Source: an uncultured Clostridia bacterium
Lineage (GTDB): Bacteria; Bacillota; Clostridia; Christensenellales; Borkfalkiaceae
Direction of reading: 5' to 3'
Assembly (NCBI GenBank): GCA_947627065.1
Contig: CANQUN010000001.1
Coordinates: 1 to 64,000 of the forward strand
DNA length: 64,000 nucleotides
Shown here: piece by piece, positions 34,786 to 43,113 of the stretch
Numbering within the stretch: the first letter of the stretch is position 1
How the letters are laid out: the number at the start of each line of letters is the position of its first letter
Notes under the pieces: generated by a model
The model's database searches: none
What the model was told of the DNA's origin: nothing
The model's input: the letters and a program-made list of their open reading frames with translations, nothing else
Program-made: the position numbers and the translations under genes

Positions 34786-37458
34786 ATGAAATACGTTTAT
34801 CTTTTCACCGAAGGGAACGCTCAGATGAGGAATCTCCTCGGCGGAAAGGGCGCCAACCTCGCAGAAATGACCAACATCGGTCTACCCGTCCCGCAGGGCT
34901 TTACCATCACCACCGAAGCCTGCACCCGTTATTACGAGGACGGCAGGCAGATAGGGCCCGACATTCAGGCGGAAATAATGGAGTACATAGACAAACTCGA
35001 GCACATCACCGGCAAGAAGTTCGGCGATCTCGAAAATCCTCTGCTCGTTTCCGTCCGTTCGGGCGCGCGCGCTTCGATGCCCGGCATGATGGACACCATC
35101 CTCAACCTCGGTCTCAACGAGCAGGTCGTCAAAGTCATGGCGGAAAAATCCGGCAATCCCCGCTGGGCGTGGGACTGCTATCGCCGTTTCATCCAGATGT
35201 TCTCGGACGTCGTCATGGAAGTCGGCAAGTCTTATTTTGAAAAACTCATCGACGCGATGAAGAAGGACAAGGGTGTGGAAAACGACATCGACCTTACGGC
35301 CGACGATCTCAAAGCCCTTGCCGAACAGTTCAAGACCGAATACAAAAACCAGATAGGGTCGGACTTCCCCAGCGACCCCAAAGAGCAGCTGTTTGCCGCG
35401 ATAAAGGCCGTTTTCCGTTCTTGGGACAACGAACGCGCCAACGTTTACAGGAGGGACCACGACATTCCTTATTCGTGGGGCACGGCCGTAAACGTCCAGA
35501 TGATGGCGTTTGGCAACATGGGCAACAACTGCGGCACGGGCGTTGCGTTCACCCGCAATCCCGCCACGGGAGAAAAGGGGCTGATGGGCGAATTCCTCAT
35601 CAACGCACAGGGCGAGGACGTCGTTGCAGGCGTGCGCACCCCCATGCACATTGACGAAATGGCCCGCGTGTTCCCCAAGGTTTACGAGCAGTTCCGTGAA
35701 GTCTGCAAGATTCTCGAGGACCATTACAGAGACATGCAGGACATGGAATTCACCGTGGAAAACGAAAAACTGTACATGCTCCAGACGAGAAACGGCAAGC
35801 GCACGGCCGCTGCCGCCATCAAGATTGCGTGCGACCTCATAGACGAGGGCATGATAGACGAAAAGGAAGCCCTTCTCCAGATAGACGCTTCCACCTTCGA
35901 CATGCTCCTGCACCCGCAGTTCGACCCCAACGCCCTCAAGCAGGCCGAGAAGAACGTGGTGGGGAAGGGCATCGCCGCTTCTCCCGGCGCCGCCGCGGGA
36001 ACCATAGTGTTCACCGCAGAGGACGCCGTAAGGCTCGGCAAACCTTCCAAAGACGAAAACGGCAAGACCGTACCCGGCAAAAAGGTCATTCTCGTCCGTC
36101 TCGAAACTTCGCCCGAGGACATAGAGGGCATGAAGTACGCACAGGGCATTCTCACCGTCCGCGGCGGCCAGACTTCGCACGCGGCAGTCGTCGCCCGAGG
36201 CATGGGCACCTGCTGCGTTTCGGGCTGCGGCGACATCAAGATGGATGAAGAAAACAAGTCCTTCACCCTCGGCGGAAAGACTTACCGCGAAGGCGACGGC
36301 ATATCCCTTGACGGTTCCACCGGTAAGATTTACGACTGCGTGCTGCCCACCGTCCCCGCCGACCCCAACAGCGGTTACTTCAAACGCATAATGGATCTGG
36401 CGGACAAGTACAAGGCCCTCGGCGTACGCACCAATGCGGACACCCCCAAGGACGCCCGTCAGGCGGCCTTGTTCGGCGCGCAGGGTATAGGCCTGTGCCG
36501 TACCGAGCACATGTTCTTTGACCCCGACAGAATCGGCGCCTTCCGCGAGATGATCTGTTCGGACAACGCGGAGGAGAGGGAAAAGGCCCTTGCCAAGATA
36601 GAGCCTATGCAGCAGGCCGACTTTGAAGGTCTGTTTGAAGCCCTCGGCGGCAAGCCCGTTACCATCCGCTTCCTCGACCCGCCGCTGCACGAATTTGTAC
36701 CCACCGAGGAGGCGGACATCGCCGCCCTCGCCAAGGTTCAAAAGAAAACCGTTGAAGATATAAAGCAGATAATCTCCGACCTGCACGAGTTCAACCCCAT
36801 GATGGGGCACCGCGGCTGCCGCCTTGCGGTTACTTATCCCGAAATCGCAGTCATGCAGACCAAGGCCGTCATCAAGGCCGCCATCGCCGTGCAGACAAGA
36901 CACCCCGATTGGAACGTCGTTCCCGAAATCATGATTCCTCTGACGGGTGAAGTCAAGGAGATGAAGTACGTCAAGGACATCGTCGTCCGCACTGCCGAAG
37001 AGGTCATTGCAAGCAAAAACACCCGCATAAAGTACGAGGTCGGCACCATGATAGAAATTCCGCGCGCCGCCCTCACCGCCGATAAGATTGCCCAGCAGGC
37101 AGACTTCTTCTGCTTTGGCACCAACGACCTCACGCAGATGACTTTCGGCTTCAGCCGTGACGACGCGGGCAAGTTCCTCGGCGCTTACTTGAACAACAGA
37201 ATTTACGAAAACGACCCCTTCTCCAAACTGGATACCGAAGGCGTGGGCAAACTCATGGAAATGGCCGTCAAACTCGGCAAACAGGCCAACGGCAACCTGC
37301 ACGTCGGCATCTGCGGCGAACACGGCGGTGATCCTTCGTCCATTGAGTTCTGCCACAACATCGGCCTCAATTACGTTTCCTGCTCGCCTTACCGCGTGCC
37401 TACGGCCCGCCTCGCCGCCGCTCAGGCGAATATACGACATCCGAGGGCGACTAAATAG
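34786..37458 (+). CDS. ppdK: Pyruvate, phosphate dikinase
   Basis: 890 aa. Interconverts pyruvate + ATP + Pi and PEP + AMP + PPi; in anaerobes it often serves PPi-linked glycolysis. N-terminal nucleotide domain (YLFTEGNAQMRNLLGGKGAN), central phosphohistidine H465 in GGQTSHAAVVARGMG, and C-terminal PEP/pyruvate barrel with C843 in GICGEHGGDPSSIEF. The start is the ATG at 34786 after ACAGGAGG. Single-gene unit between its own promoter and terminator. Codon use is strongly biased, suggesting high expression. Confidence 0.98.
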   Translation: MKYVYLFTEGNAQMRNLLGGKGANLAEMTNIGLPVPQGFTITTEACTRYYEDGRQIGPDIQAEIMEYIDKLEHITGKKFGDLENPLLVSVRSGARASMPGMMDTILNLGLNEQVVKVMAEKSGNPRWAWDCYRRFIQMFSDVVMEVGKSYFEKLIDAMKKDKGVENDIDLTADDLKALAEQFKTEYKNQIGSDFPSDPKEQLFAAIKAVFRSWDNERANVYRRDHDIPYSWGTAVNVQMMAFGNMGNNCGTGVAFTRNPATGEKGLMGEFLINAQGEDVVAGVRTPMHIDEMARVFPKVYEQFREVCKILEDHYRDMQDMEFTVENEKLYMLQTRNGKRTAAAAIKIACDLIDEGMIDEKEALLQIDASTFDMLLHPQFDPNALKQAEKNVVGKGIAASPGAAAGTIVFTAEDAVRLGKPSKDENGKTVPGKKVILVRLETSPEDIEGMKYAQGILTVRGGQTSHAAVVARGMGTCCVSGCGDIKMDEENKSFTLGGKTYREGDGISLDGSTGKIYDCVLPTVPADPNSGYFKRIMDLADKYKALGVRTNADTPKDARQAALFGAQGIGLCRTEHMFFDPDRIGAFREMICSDNAEEREKALAKIEPMQQADFEGLFEALGGKPVTIRFLDPPLHEFVPTEEADIAALAKVQKKTVEDIKQIISDLHEFNPMMGHRGCRLAVTYPEIAVMQTKAVIKAAIAVQTRHPDWNVVPEIMIPLTGEVKEMKYVKDIVVRTAEEVIASKNTRIKYEVGTMIEIPRAALTADKIAQQADFFCFGTNDLTQMTFGFSRDDAGKFLGAYLNNRIYENDPFSKLDTEGVGKLMEMAVKLGKQANGNLHVGICGEHGGDPSSIEFCHNIGLNYVSCSPYRVPTARLAAAQANIRHPRATK

Positions 37459-37496
37459 CGGTCGATAAAAATTAAAACACAATATATTGTGGTTTA

Positions 37497-37530
37497 GGGC
37501 TTATTTCTCAACGAGATAAGCCCTTTTCTT
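37497..37530 (+). terminator. ppdK terminator
   Basis: GGGCTTAT pairs with ATAAGCCC around TTCTCAACGAG, followed by TTTTCTTTTG. It marks the edge of the AT-rich island that follows. Confidence 0.8.
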
Positions 37531-37652
37531 TTGCTTCTAAAAGGGTAAAAAAACGAAAAAATATTTCTTTCCACACAAGTTGAACACTTGATTTATCTAA
37601 AAAAGTGCTAAAATATAGATATTAGGAAGAGAGCGAAACTGCAATATGTGAA

Positions 37653-37733
37653 ATGATAAAAAACAATACTGTTTTGGATTTGGCATTAAAGGACTATATT
37701 GCGGTTTCGGCTATATATGAGCAAGGACTTTAG
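37653..37733 (+). CDS. Possible 26-residue peptide or gene remnant
   Basis: ATG at 37653 to TAG at 37731, MIKNNTVLDLALKDYIAV at the start. AGGAAGAGAG lies about 20 nt upstream, too far to be convincing, and TGCTAAAAT at 37606-37614 could be an extended -10. Not recognised. It may be a leftover of a mobile-element gene in this AT-rich stretch; the rest of 37531-37759 shows nothing else. Confidence 0.2.
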   Translation: MIKNNTVLDLALKDYIAVSAIYEQGL

Positions 37734-37759
37734 TAAGGCATAAAAATGACAAAAGGAAA

Positions 37760-37784
37760 GCGGCTATCCGCTATGGATAGCCGC
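37760..37784 (-). terminator. Terminator of the XRE remnant
   Basis: GCGGCTATCC and GGATAGCCGC, ten perfect pairs with a five-nt loop. On the minus strand it is followed by TTTCCTTTTGTC, eight nt beyond the XRE stop. Confidence 0.75.
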
Positions 37785-37792
37785 AGGGAATG

Positions 37793-38092
37793 TTAAAGGA
37801 GTAAATCTTCTATCGTGCAATTCAATGTCTTTGAAAGAGCATATAAGGTTTCGGCTTGCGCCTTGCTTATGTCGATTTTGCCTTGTTCATACGCTTTTAT
37901 ATTGCGCAGAGGGATGCCACTTAAAATGGAGAGTTGCGATTGGGATATGTGCTTTGCCGTCCGCAAACGCTTTAAGGACGATTCGATTTTCAATCTCGAA
38001 GCGAACAAATCTACCGACTGCCGTATGTCCATTTCGTGATAGGGAAAGTAGTGAGAGAGCAGTTCACTGCACGGGAAAGCGGCAATCAGCAC
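37793..38092 (-). CDS. XRE-family HTH protein, probably 5'-truncated
   Basis: 99 aa from GTG 38092, or 79 aa from ATG 38032. The C-terminal half is a Cro/C1-type helix-turn-helix (SSLKRLRTAKHISQSQLSIL, YEQGKIDISKAQAETLYAL). Residues 5-22 (AFPCSELLSHYFPYHEMD) look like a conserved preceding domain, cut off by an in-frame stop just upstream of 38092. Neither start has a ribosome-binding site. AT-rich relative to the chromosome. Probably a decayed regulator of a lost mobile element. Confidence 0.5.
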   Translation of the reverse strand: MLIAAFPCSELLSHYFPYHEMDIRQSVDLFASRLKIESSLKRLRTAKHISQSQLSILSGIPLRNIKAYEQGKIDISKAQAETLYALSKTLNCTIEDLLL

Positions 38093-38126
38093 TTTATGTT
38101 ATCGTTCGCCGCAAAAACATTTAGAA

Positions 38127-38825
38127 TTGTCGAATTTATTAGCACCTATGAATGAGAGACAATTCGCCGATGCTACAAACAATAGCGGAAGCATAACAAT
38201 CGTTTTTGAATCGGAAATTCACGATGTTGTGGAATACATAAATTCCGATAATTTTGGACTTAAATTTATAAGCAAGAAAGACGATGCGTTTGATACGCAC
38301 CAAGATAAAAAAGATACAAGACTTGAACATTTGTATGATGAAGTATATCGTGTCTTGAACAAAAAATATAAAACAGTAAAAAGTGAACTGCAAATCAAAA
38401 GAGATGCGTTTTATGTTTCTGAGTGTATGCTAAAAGATTTTAGTATATCAAGGAATGAATCTAATGTGGTTAGAAAATATGTTAATAACCATACATTAGA
38501 TGTACTTTCTAATAAGGAGTTTGCTTCATTGTGTTCGGCAATTTCAGATTCAATTGTAACGTATAAAAATGGAGTTATAACTATCAAATCAATTGAGATT
38601 GTAAAGGGGCAAGAAGATAATAATTGTCTTTTTGTTTTAACAACGGACTTGGCGCCTTATTTATTTGGGGAAAGAAAGGATGACAATAAGACCAAACATT
38701 TGCTATATGTTGCATTAACACGGTCTTTGGACAATTTGACTATTTTCATAGAAAAGAAAGTAGAGGACAAGTACAGCAAGGAAGTCATACAAAATTTTTT
38801 TAGACAGCATGAAGTTATAGAATGA
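38127..38825 (+). pseudogene. C-terminal remnant of a UvrD-like helicase
   Basis: Up to 232 codons in a distinctly AT-rich, non-native codon style. Near the C terminus SIEIVKGQEDNNCLFVL and HLLYVALTRSLDNLTIFI correspond to helicase motifs V and VI of UvrD/PcrA-type superfamily 1 enzymes. The Walker A and B motifs and the whole N-terminal part are absent, and neither TTG 38127 nor ATG 38148 has a ribosome-binding site. Such helicases occur in repair and in defence systems (for example GajB), but the fragment is too short to assign. Confidence 0.6.
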
Positions 38826-39105
38826 CAACAAAGCTGTTGGAATTACTTGGCATATGAGAGAAGCATATAGAATTTACTCTTAATCCTACCGAGTAAACTT
38901 CGGTCGGAAAACTTACTTTGAACAACTCATTGCGCTTTTGTTTGTAAAAGTGCAGGTGATTGGGTAAGAGAAGTAAAGAGATTTGTAGTTTGACGATAGA
39001 ATTTGAGTAGGCAAAAGAACTTACAGAAAGGAAGTTAAAGGAATGTTGAGGAACAACCAATGGCGGGAGTATTAGTACTATTTACGCCTAAAATTAGTTA
39101 AAAAA

Positions 39106-39128
39106 GACCGAGTGAATCGGTCTCTTTT
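39106..39128 (+). terminator. Terminator at the end of the AT-rich island
   Basis: GACCGA and TCGGTC with a five-nt loop, followed by TCTTTTGTTG. Between 38826 and 39105 no gene is seen. Confidence 0.7.
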
Positions 39129-39129
39129 G

Positions 39130-39159
39130 TTGACTTAAAAGAGTCCAATATGTTATAAT
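39130..39159 (+). promoter_or_regulatory. Promoter of the 31-codon frame
   Basis: TTGACT at 39130-39135 and TATAAT at 39154-39159, 18-bp spacing, overlapping the T run of the previous terminator. Confidence 0.75.
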
Positions 39160-39181
39160 AAACTGTCCAGAGGAGGATAAA

Positions 39182-39277
39182 ATGGCAATTAGATACCAAA
39201 ACACTGTAATTAAACTTACATCGCCCCTTGTAAGTAGTACAGCGGCTCAGGCAAACATCAAAAATCCCCGCAAGTAA
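39182..39277 (+). CDS. 31-residue peptide with strong promoter and ribosome-binding site
   Basis: ATG 39182 to TAA 39275-39277; starts MAIRYQNTVIKLTSPLV and ends KNPRK. AGAGGAGGA lies 8 nt upstream and a near-consensus promoter 23 nt upstream, far better signals than chance. Not recognised. Its stop codon falls inside the first of several competing hairpins (39267-39283), with a terminator at 39334, so it could be a leader peptide. It could also be the truncated head of a mobile-element gene. Confidence 0.55.
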   Translation: MAIRYQNTVIKLTSPLVSSTAAQANIKNPRK

Positions 39278-39370
39278 GTCGGGTTTCCCGCAATAAAGTT
39301 TGCGGGTAAAACTTAATCTGTTAGATTTTACCCAAAGGGCTTGTTCCTCCTCGGAACAAGCCCTTTCCTT
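39267..39370 (+). promoter_or_regulatory. Competing hairpins and terminator before spoIIR
   Basis: CCCG (39267-39270) can pair with CGGG (39280-39283). CCCGCA (39287-39292) can pair with TGCGGG (39301-39306). GGGTAAAA (39304-39311) can pair with TTTTACCC (39326-39333). The last two share 39304-39306 and so exclude each other. They are followed at 39334-39366 by AAAGGGCTTGTTC/GAACAAGCCCTTT, a 13-pair terminator-like stem with a weak T tail (CCTT). Confidence 0.5.
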
Positions 39371-39483
39371 ATGCCGTTGCAGTACAAGCCCTTTGCTTAT
39401 GCCGTGAAACGGACGGACGGATTTTGCAATGTGAAAGTATAAATTCCTTCCCATGCGTCAATAATCGGTGTGAGGTGAAAGGC

Positions 39484-40005
39484 ATGAAAAATTTTTGCAT
39501 AAGTTTGGCTTGTTTATCCATAATAACTTTGACGGCCGTGCTCGCGTGCGGCGAGAGCGCGCCACAGACCGAATATCTGCGCATACACATCAGGGCGGAC
39601 TCCAACGACGCCGACGATCAGGACGTAAAGTATCTCGTCAAGGACGCAGTCGTCGAGTATCTCACGCCCCTCGTCGCCGAAGCGGAGAGCAAAGAAGCCC
39701 TGCAAAACACGCTTAAAACGCACATTTGCGGGATAGAAGCGGCGGCGAACGCCGTTCTTTGCGAGCAAGGGTTCGGTTACACTTCCAAGGCCCGGGTCGC
39801 TTGCGAAGAGTTCCCCACCCGTGTGTACGGGGACCTCACCCTCGAGGCGGGTTATTACGACGCTCTCATCGTAAACCTCGGCAGCGGCAAGGGCGACAAT
39901 TGGTGGTGCGTGGTTTACCCGCCGCTGTGCTTTACGGGCGGGGACAACGTGGTTTACAGGTCGAAGATAGCCGAAATCATACAAAAGTGGAAGGACGGGC
40001 GCTGA
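39484..40005 (+). CDS. spoIIR: Stage II sporulation protein R
   Basis: 173 aa. Forespore signal protein secreted to activate SpoIIGA, which processes pro-sigma-E in the mother cell. N-terminal signal or anchor at about 1-22, then YLRIHIRADSNDADDQDVKY, the family hallmark, and VYGDLTLEAGYYDALIVNLG, WWCVVYPPLCF. The start is the ATG at 39484 with GAGGTGAAAGG; the frame is open to 39424 without a better site. It follows the attenuator-like region. Confidence 0.93.
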   Translation: MKNFCISLACLSIITLTAVLACGESAPQTEYLRIHIRADSNDADDQDVKYLVKDAVVEYLTPLVAEAESKEALQNTLKTHICGIEAAANAVLCEQGFGYTSKARVACEEFPTRVYGDLTLEAGYYDALIVNLGSGKGDNWWCVVYPPLCFTGGDNVVYRSKIAEIIQKWKDGR

Positions 40006-40074
40006 CCCTTTATCGCCAAGCCGCAACGGGCGGCGGACAAAGAGAGGGGAAGGAACCGACGGAGGTCATAAACC

Positions 40075-40112
40075 AAAAAAGTCCCCTGAATCGCACAAAA
40101 ACCGCCATTTCT
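40075..40112 (+). repeat. Dispersed palindromic element, degenerate copy
   Basis: AAAAAAGTCCCCTGAAT, CGCACAAAAACCG, CCATTTCTG. It differs from the core by one inserted C. It lies 70 nt after spoIIR and shares its 5' half with the rplQ terminator at 16881. The remaining spacer to sleB has a GTGCC/GGCAC hairpin and no gene. Confidence 0.5.
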
Positions 40113-40257
40113 GCGGAGGCCGCGCGCCGTCGGGACAGTTCAAATCCAACGGCGTGGCCAAAGCCCCGACAACACGCAACGCGCAATTTACAAAAATCAA
40201 AACGCTCAACAAAACCAAGTCAACAACGTGCCGAGGCACGAAGGAGGAAATATATAA

Positions 40258-40956
40258 ATGATAAAAAAGAGGATATTCGCCGTGGTGGCGCTCGTTCTTG
40301 CCCTCTCGGGCATGGCGGCGGCCGCTACGACGGCATCGGCCGGATTTCAAGCCGACGTGCCCGCCGCAATAAGGCAGGGCAGCACAGGCGAAGAGGTCAG
40401 GACCATGCAGCGCAAACTTAAAAATTGGGGATATTACGACGGCGCGGTGGACGGAATTTTCGGTTCCGCAACACGTAAGGCCGTCGTATATTTCCAAAAG
40501 AAAAACGGGCTTACCGCCGACGGAATAGTCGGCCCCAAAACGCTTGCCGCGCTCGGAATGGCCGCGTCGTCGGGTTCGGGCGGTGCGCAGAGCAACGCCT
40601 ATTCCAACTCCGACACCTACCTGCTCGCCAGGCTCATCCATTCCGAAGCCCGCGGCGAAAGTTACACCGGGCAGGTTGCCGTAGGTGCGGTGGTGCTCAA
40701 CAGGGTCAAAAGTTCGTCGTTTCCCAACACTATATCCGGTGTAATCTATCAAGCAAACGCCTTTACGGCGGTGTCCGATGGGCAGATTAATCTCCAGCCT
40801 TCGGCAACGGCCATACGCGCCGCCAAGGACGCCATGAACGGCTGGGACCCCACCTACGGTTGCCTTTACTATTACAACCCCGCAATCGCCACGAGCAAGT
40901 GGATTCTGTCGAGGAAGGTAGTCGTTACCATAGGAAACCATGTTTTTGCAATTTAG
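40258..40956 (+). CDS. sleB: Spore cortex-lytic enzyme SleB
   Basis: 232 aa. Lytic transglycosylase that degrades muramic-delta-lactam cortex during germination. Signal peptide (about 1-28), peptidoglycan-binding domain at about 35-100 (IRQGSTGEEVRTMQRKLKNW, YFQKKNGLTADGIVGPKTL), and the Hydrolase_2 catalytic domain at about 120-232 with the glutamate in RLIHSEARGESYTGQ. The start is the ATG at 40258 after AAGGAGGAAAT. It precedes ypeB by 11 nt, the conserved sleB-ypeB arrangement. Confidence 0.95.
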   Translation: MIKKRIFAVVALVLALSGMAAAATTASAGFQADVPAAIRQGSTGEEVRTMQRKLKNWGYYDGAVDGIFGSATRKAVVYFQKKNGLTADGIVGPKTLAALGMAASSGSGGAQSNAYSNSDTYLLARLIHSEARGESYTGQVAVGAVVLNRVKSSSFPNTISGVIYQANAFTAVSDGQINLQPSATAIRAAKDAMNGWDPTYGCLYYYNPAIATSKWILSRKVVVTIGNHVFAI

Positions 40957-40967
40957 GAGGATGAAAG

Positions 40968-42968
40968 ATGGAAGATAAAATGAACAGCGCGGTTGAAAAA
41001 GTGGAAACTTCTGCCGCGGACGCCGCTGAAAACCGCACCCAAAACGCCGCGCAAAGCGGCGGACAGAGCACCGCAAAAACCCGCAAAACGGGCACCCGCA
41101 AGAACATTTCAAACGGAACCAAAAAGACAAAAAGTGGCCTAAAACGCACAAAAACGGCCACTTCCAAGAAAATTGCCGCCCAAAAAAGCGCAGGGCACGA
41201 GACAGGCGCAAACACGCCCCGCGGCGTGCGTGCAGAGCAGATACGCGTTAAAAAAGACGAACTTAAAGCCGAGCGCAAGGCCGCCGCTGCAAAGGCCCGC
41301 GCCGCAGCCAAGGAGCAGCGCAGAATAGCTGCCGAAAACAGAAAAGAACAGCGCCGCCTCGCCGCGGAGAACAAAAAGGAGCAGCGCAGAGAGCGCAAGG
41401 CCTCGCTTGCCGAAAAGCGGCTTGCCAAGCGTGAGGAGCGCATCAGGCGCAGGGATATGTTAAAGAGCGAATCCAAGGCAGACAGGCGCGACCGCCTCGC
41501 CCGCGAAAGGGAGGAAAAGATTCGCCTCCGCCGAGAAAAGGCCGAGATACGGGCGCGGCTCATCTCCCAAAAGCGGGAGAACAAGCGCATTCTCAAACAG
41601 CAAAAGAGGGAGCAGCGCGCCGCCGACAGGACGCAGAAGCGTTCCCGCGGGATAGGCGGCTGGCTTGCCGCGGTCATATCGCTGGGCTGCTCAACCCTGC
41701 TGCTCGCAACGCTGTTCACCTTCAACGCGCTGTACATGTCGGGCAGTAAAAATCTGCTTAACGGCACTTACGAGCGGGCATATTACGAACTTGCGGGCTG
41801 CGTGGACAACATAGACGTAAACCTCGGCAAGTTGGCCGTTTCCGCCACGCCCCGCCAGCAGCAGAAGATTCTCACCGACATAATCGTCCAGAGCGAACTT
41901 GCCGAAAGCGAGTTGCAGACCCTTCCGCTCGAAGATTCTTCCAAATACTCCACGGGCAAGTATATAAACCAGCTCGGGGACTTCAGCAAGAGCCTGTCTT
42001 ACAAACTTGCGGACGGCGGGGAGATAACCGCCGAGGACCGCGAGATTCTCGCCGAACTTTCCCGCCGCAACTCTAACCTTCAGCAGGCGCTCACCAAAAT
42101 CTCTGCCGAGATGGGCAAGAATTTCAAGTTCACGTCCCTGTTGAAGCCCGAGGAGGACAACGTTATCACAACCAACATGAACGAACTTGAAAACAACTCC
42201 CTGCAATACCCCAAGATGATATACGACGGGCCGTTTTCGGACGGGCTGGAGCGGCGCACCCCGCGCGGGCTTGAGGGCACCGAACTTACCCGTAAGGAAG
42301 CGCTTGAGAGTTTCAAATCCATCTTCTCCGAATACGCCGTCAAGGACGCCGAAGTCGTCAACGAAAGCGACGGCGACATCCCCACCTACAACATCGAGGC
42401 CAAAAACGAGGACGGTTCGCTCATGTACGCGCAGATTTCCAAACAGGGCGGCAGGCCCGTCATGTTCCACTGCTACGAGCCGTGCGACAAGGACGTTTTC
42501 ACCCTTGAAGAATGCCGCGAAGTGGCCGAAGTTTTCGTGAAAAAGGCGGGATTTGAAGGGATGAAGCCCGTCTGGCAAACCGCGTCCCGCGCCGTCGCGC
42601 AGTTCAATTTTGCCTACGAGCAGAACGGCGTCGTCTGCTATCCGGACCTCGTTAAAGTCAACGTTTGCATGGAGAGGGGAATAGTCTCCGCCGTAGAGGC
42701 CGAGTCCTACTTCCTCAACCACGCCGAGCGTACCCTTCCCGCCGCCGCCATCTCGCCCGAAGCCGCCCGCCAAAAGGCCGAGGGTCTCATCGAAGTAAGG
42801 TCCGTGCGCACCGCGCTCGTCCCCGTCGGCAGCGGCGAAAAACTCGCCTACGAAATCTTCGGCACCTCGGGCGGAAGCCAGTACTTCGTGTACGTGGACG
42901 CCCAGACCGGCCGCGAAATCGAAATTTTCAAAGTCATCGAATCGACCGAAGGCATGCTCCTCATCTGA
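40968..42968 (+). CDS. ypeB: Germination protein YpeB with long basic N-terminal extension
   Basis: 666 aa, about 220 longer than Bacillus YpeB (450). The conserved part starts at a membrane segment at about residue 229 (GWLAAVISLGCSTLLLATLF), followed by the coiled N-terminal region and three PepSY-like repeats (EALESFKSIF, REVAEVFVKKAGF, FVYVDAQTGREIEIF). YpeB stabilises SleB in the spore. Residues 1-228 are Lys/Arg/Ala/Glu-rich, probably a helical cytoplasmic arm. A copy of the dispersed palindrome encodes residues about 54-66. The start is the ATG at 40968 after TTAGGAGG. Confidence 0.93.
   Translation: MEDKMNSAVEKVETSAADAAENRTQNAAQSGGQSTAKTRKTGTRKNISNGTKKTKSGLKRTKTATSKKIAAQKSAGHETGANTPRGVRAEQIRVKKDELKAERKAAAAKARAAAKEQRRIAAENRKEQRRLAAENKKEQRRERKASLAEKRLAKREERIRRRDMLKSESKADRRDRLAREREEKIRLRREKAEIRARLISQKRENKRILKQQKREQRAADRTQKRSRGIGGWLAAVISLGCSTLLLATLFTFNALYMSGSKNLLNGTYERAYYELAGCVDNIDVNLGKLAVSATPRQQQKILTDIIVQSELAESELQTLPLEDSSKYSTGKYINQLGDFSKSLSYKLADGGEITAEDREILAELSRRNSNLQQALTKISAEMGKNFKFTSLLKPEEDNVITTNMNELENNSLQYPKMIYDGPFSDGLERRTPRGLEGTELTRKEALESFKSIFSEYAVKDAEVVNESDGDIPTYNIEAKNEDGSLMYAQISKQGGRPVMFHCYEPCDKDVFTLEECREVAEVFVKKAGFEGMKPVWQTASRAVAQFNFAYEQNGVVCYPDLVKVNVCMERGIVSAVEAESYFLNHAERTLPAAAISPEAARQKAEGLIEVRSVRTALVPVGSGEKLAYEIFGTSGGSQYFVYVDAQTGREIEIFKVIESTEGMLLI
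41128..41165 (+). repeat. Dispersed palindromic element, copy 3, inside ypeB
   Basis: CAAAAAGTGGCCTAAAACG, core CACAAAAACG at 41147-41156, GCCACTT. Arms AAGTGGCC and GGCCACTT are perfect inverted repeats. It is translated in the basic arm as KSGLKRTKT. The same frame is used by the copy in the CPBP protease gene. Confidence 0.7.
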
Positions 42969-43063
42969 CTTTACTCCTTGCGCCAACTTCTTCGTTTCCG
43001 TTGCCATGCCTTTGCGGCGGCGACTTGACCGTTTTTAGGTAACTGTGTCGCCCCGATACAACC

Positions 43064-43101
43064 AAAAAGCCCCGTAAATGTGAGATTTACGGGGCTTTTG
43101 A
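43064..43101. terminator. Bidirectional terminator of ypeB and the LRR gene
   Basis: AAAAAGCCCCGTAAAT pairs with ATTTACGGGGCTTTT around GTGAG, then GAGATTTTTG. A and T runs on both sides serve both converging genes. The GTGAG loop matches the centre of the dispersed palindromes. Confidence 0.9.
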
Positions 43102-43113
43102 GATTTTTGTTAC

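Noticed and set aside
38815-39060. 81-codon minus-strand frame in the AT-rich island
   Set aside because: No ribosome-binding site and no recognisable motif; AT-rich DNA near it has few other signs of coding.
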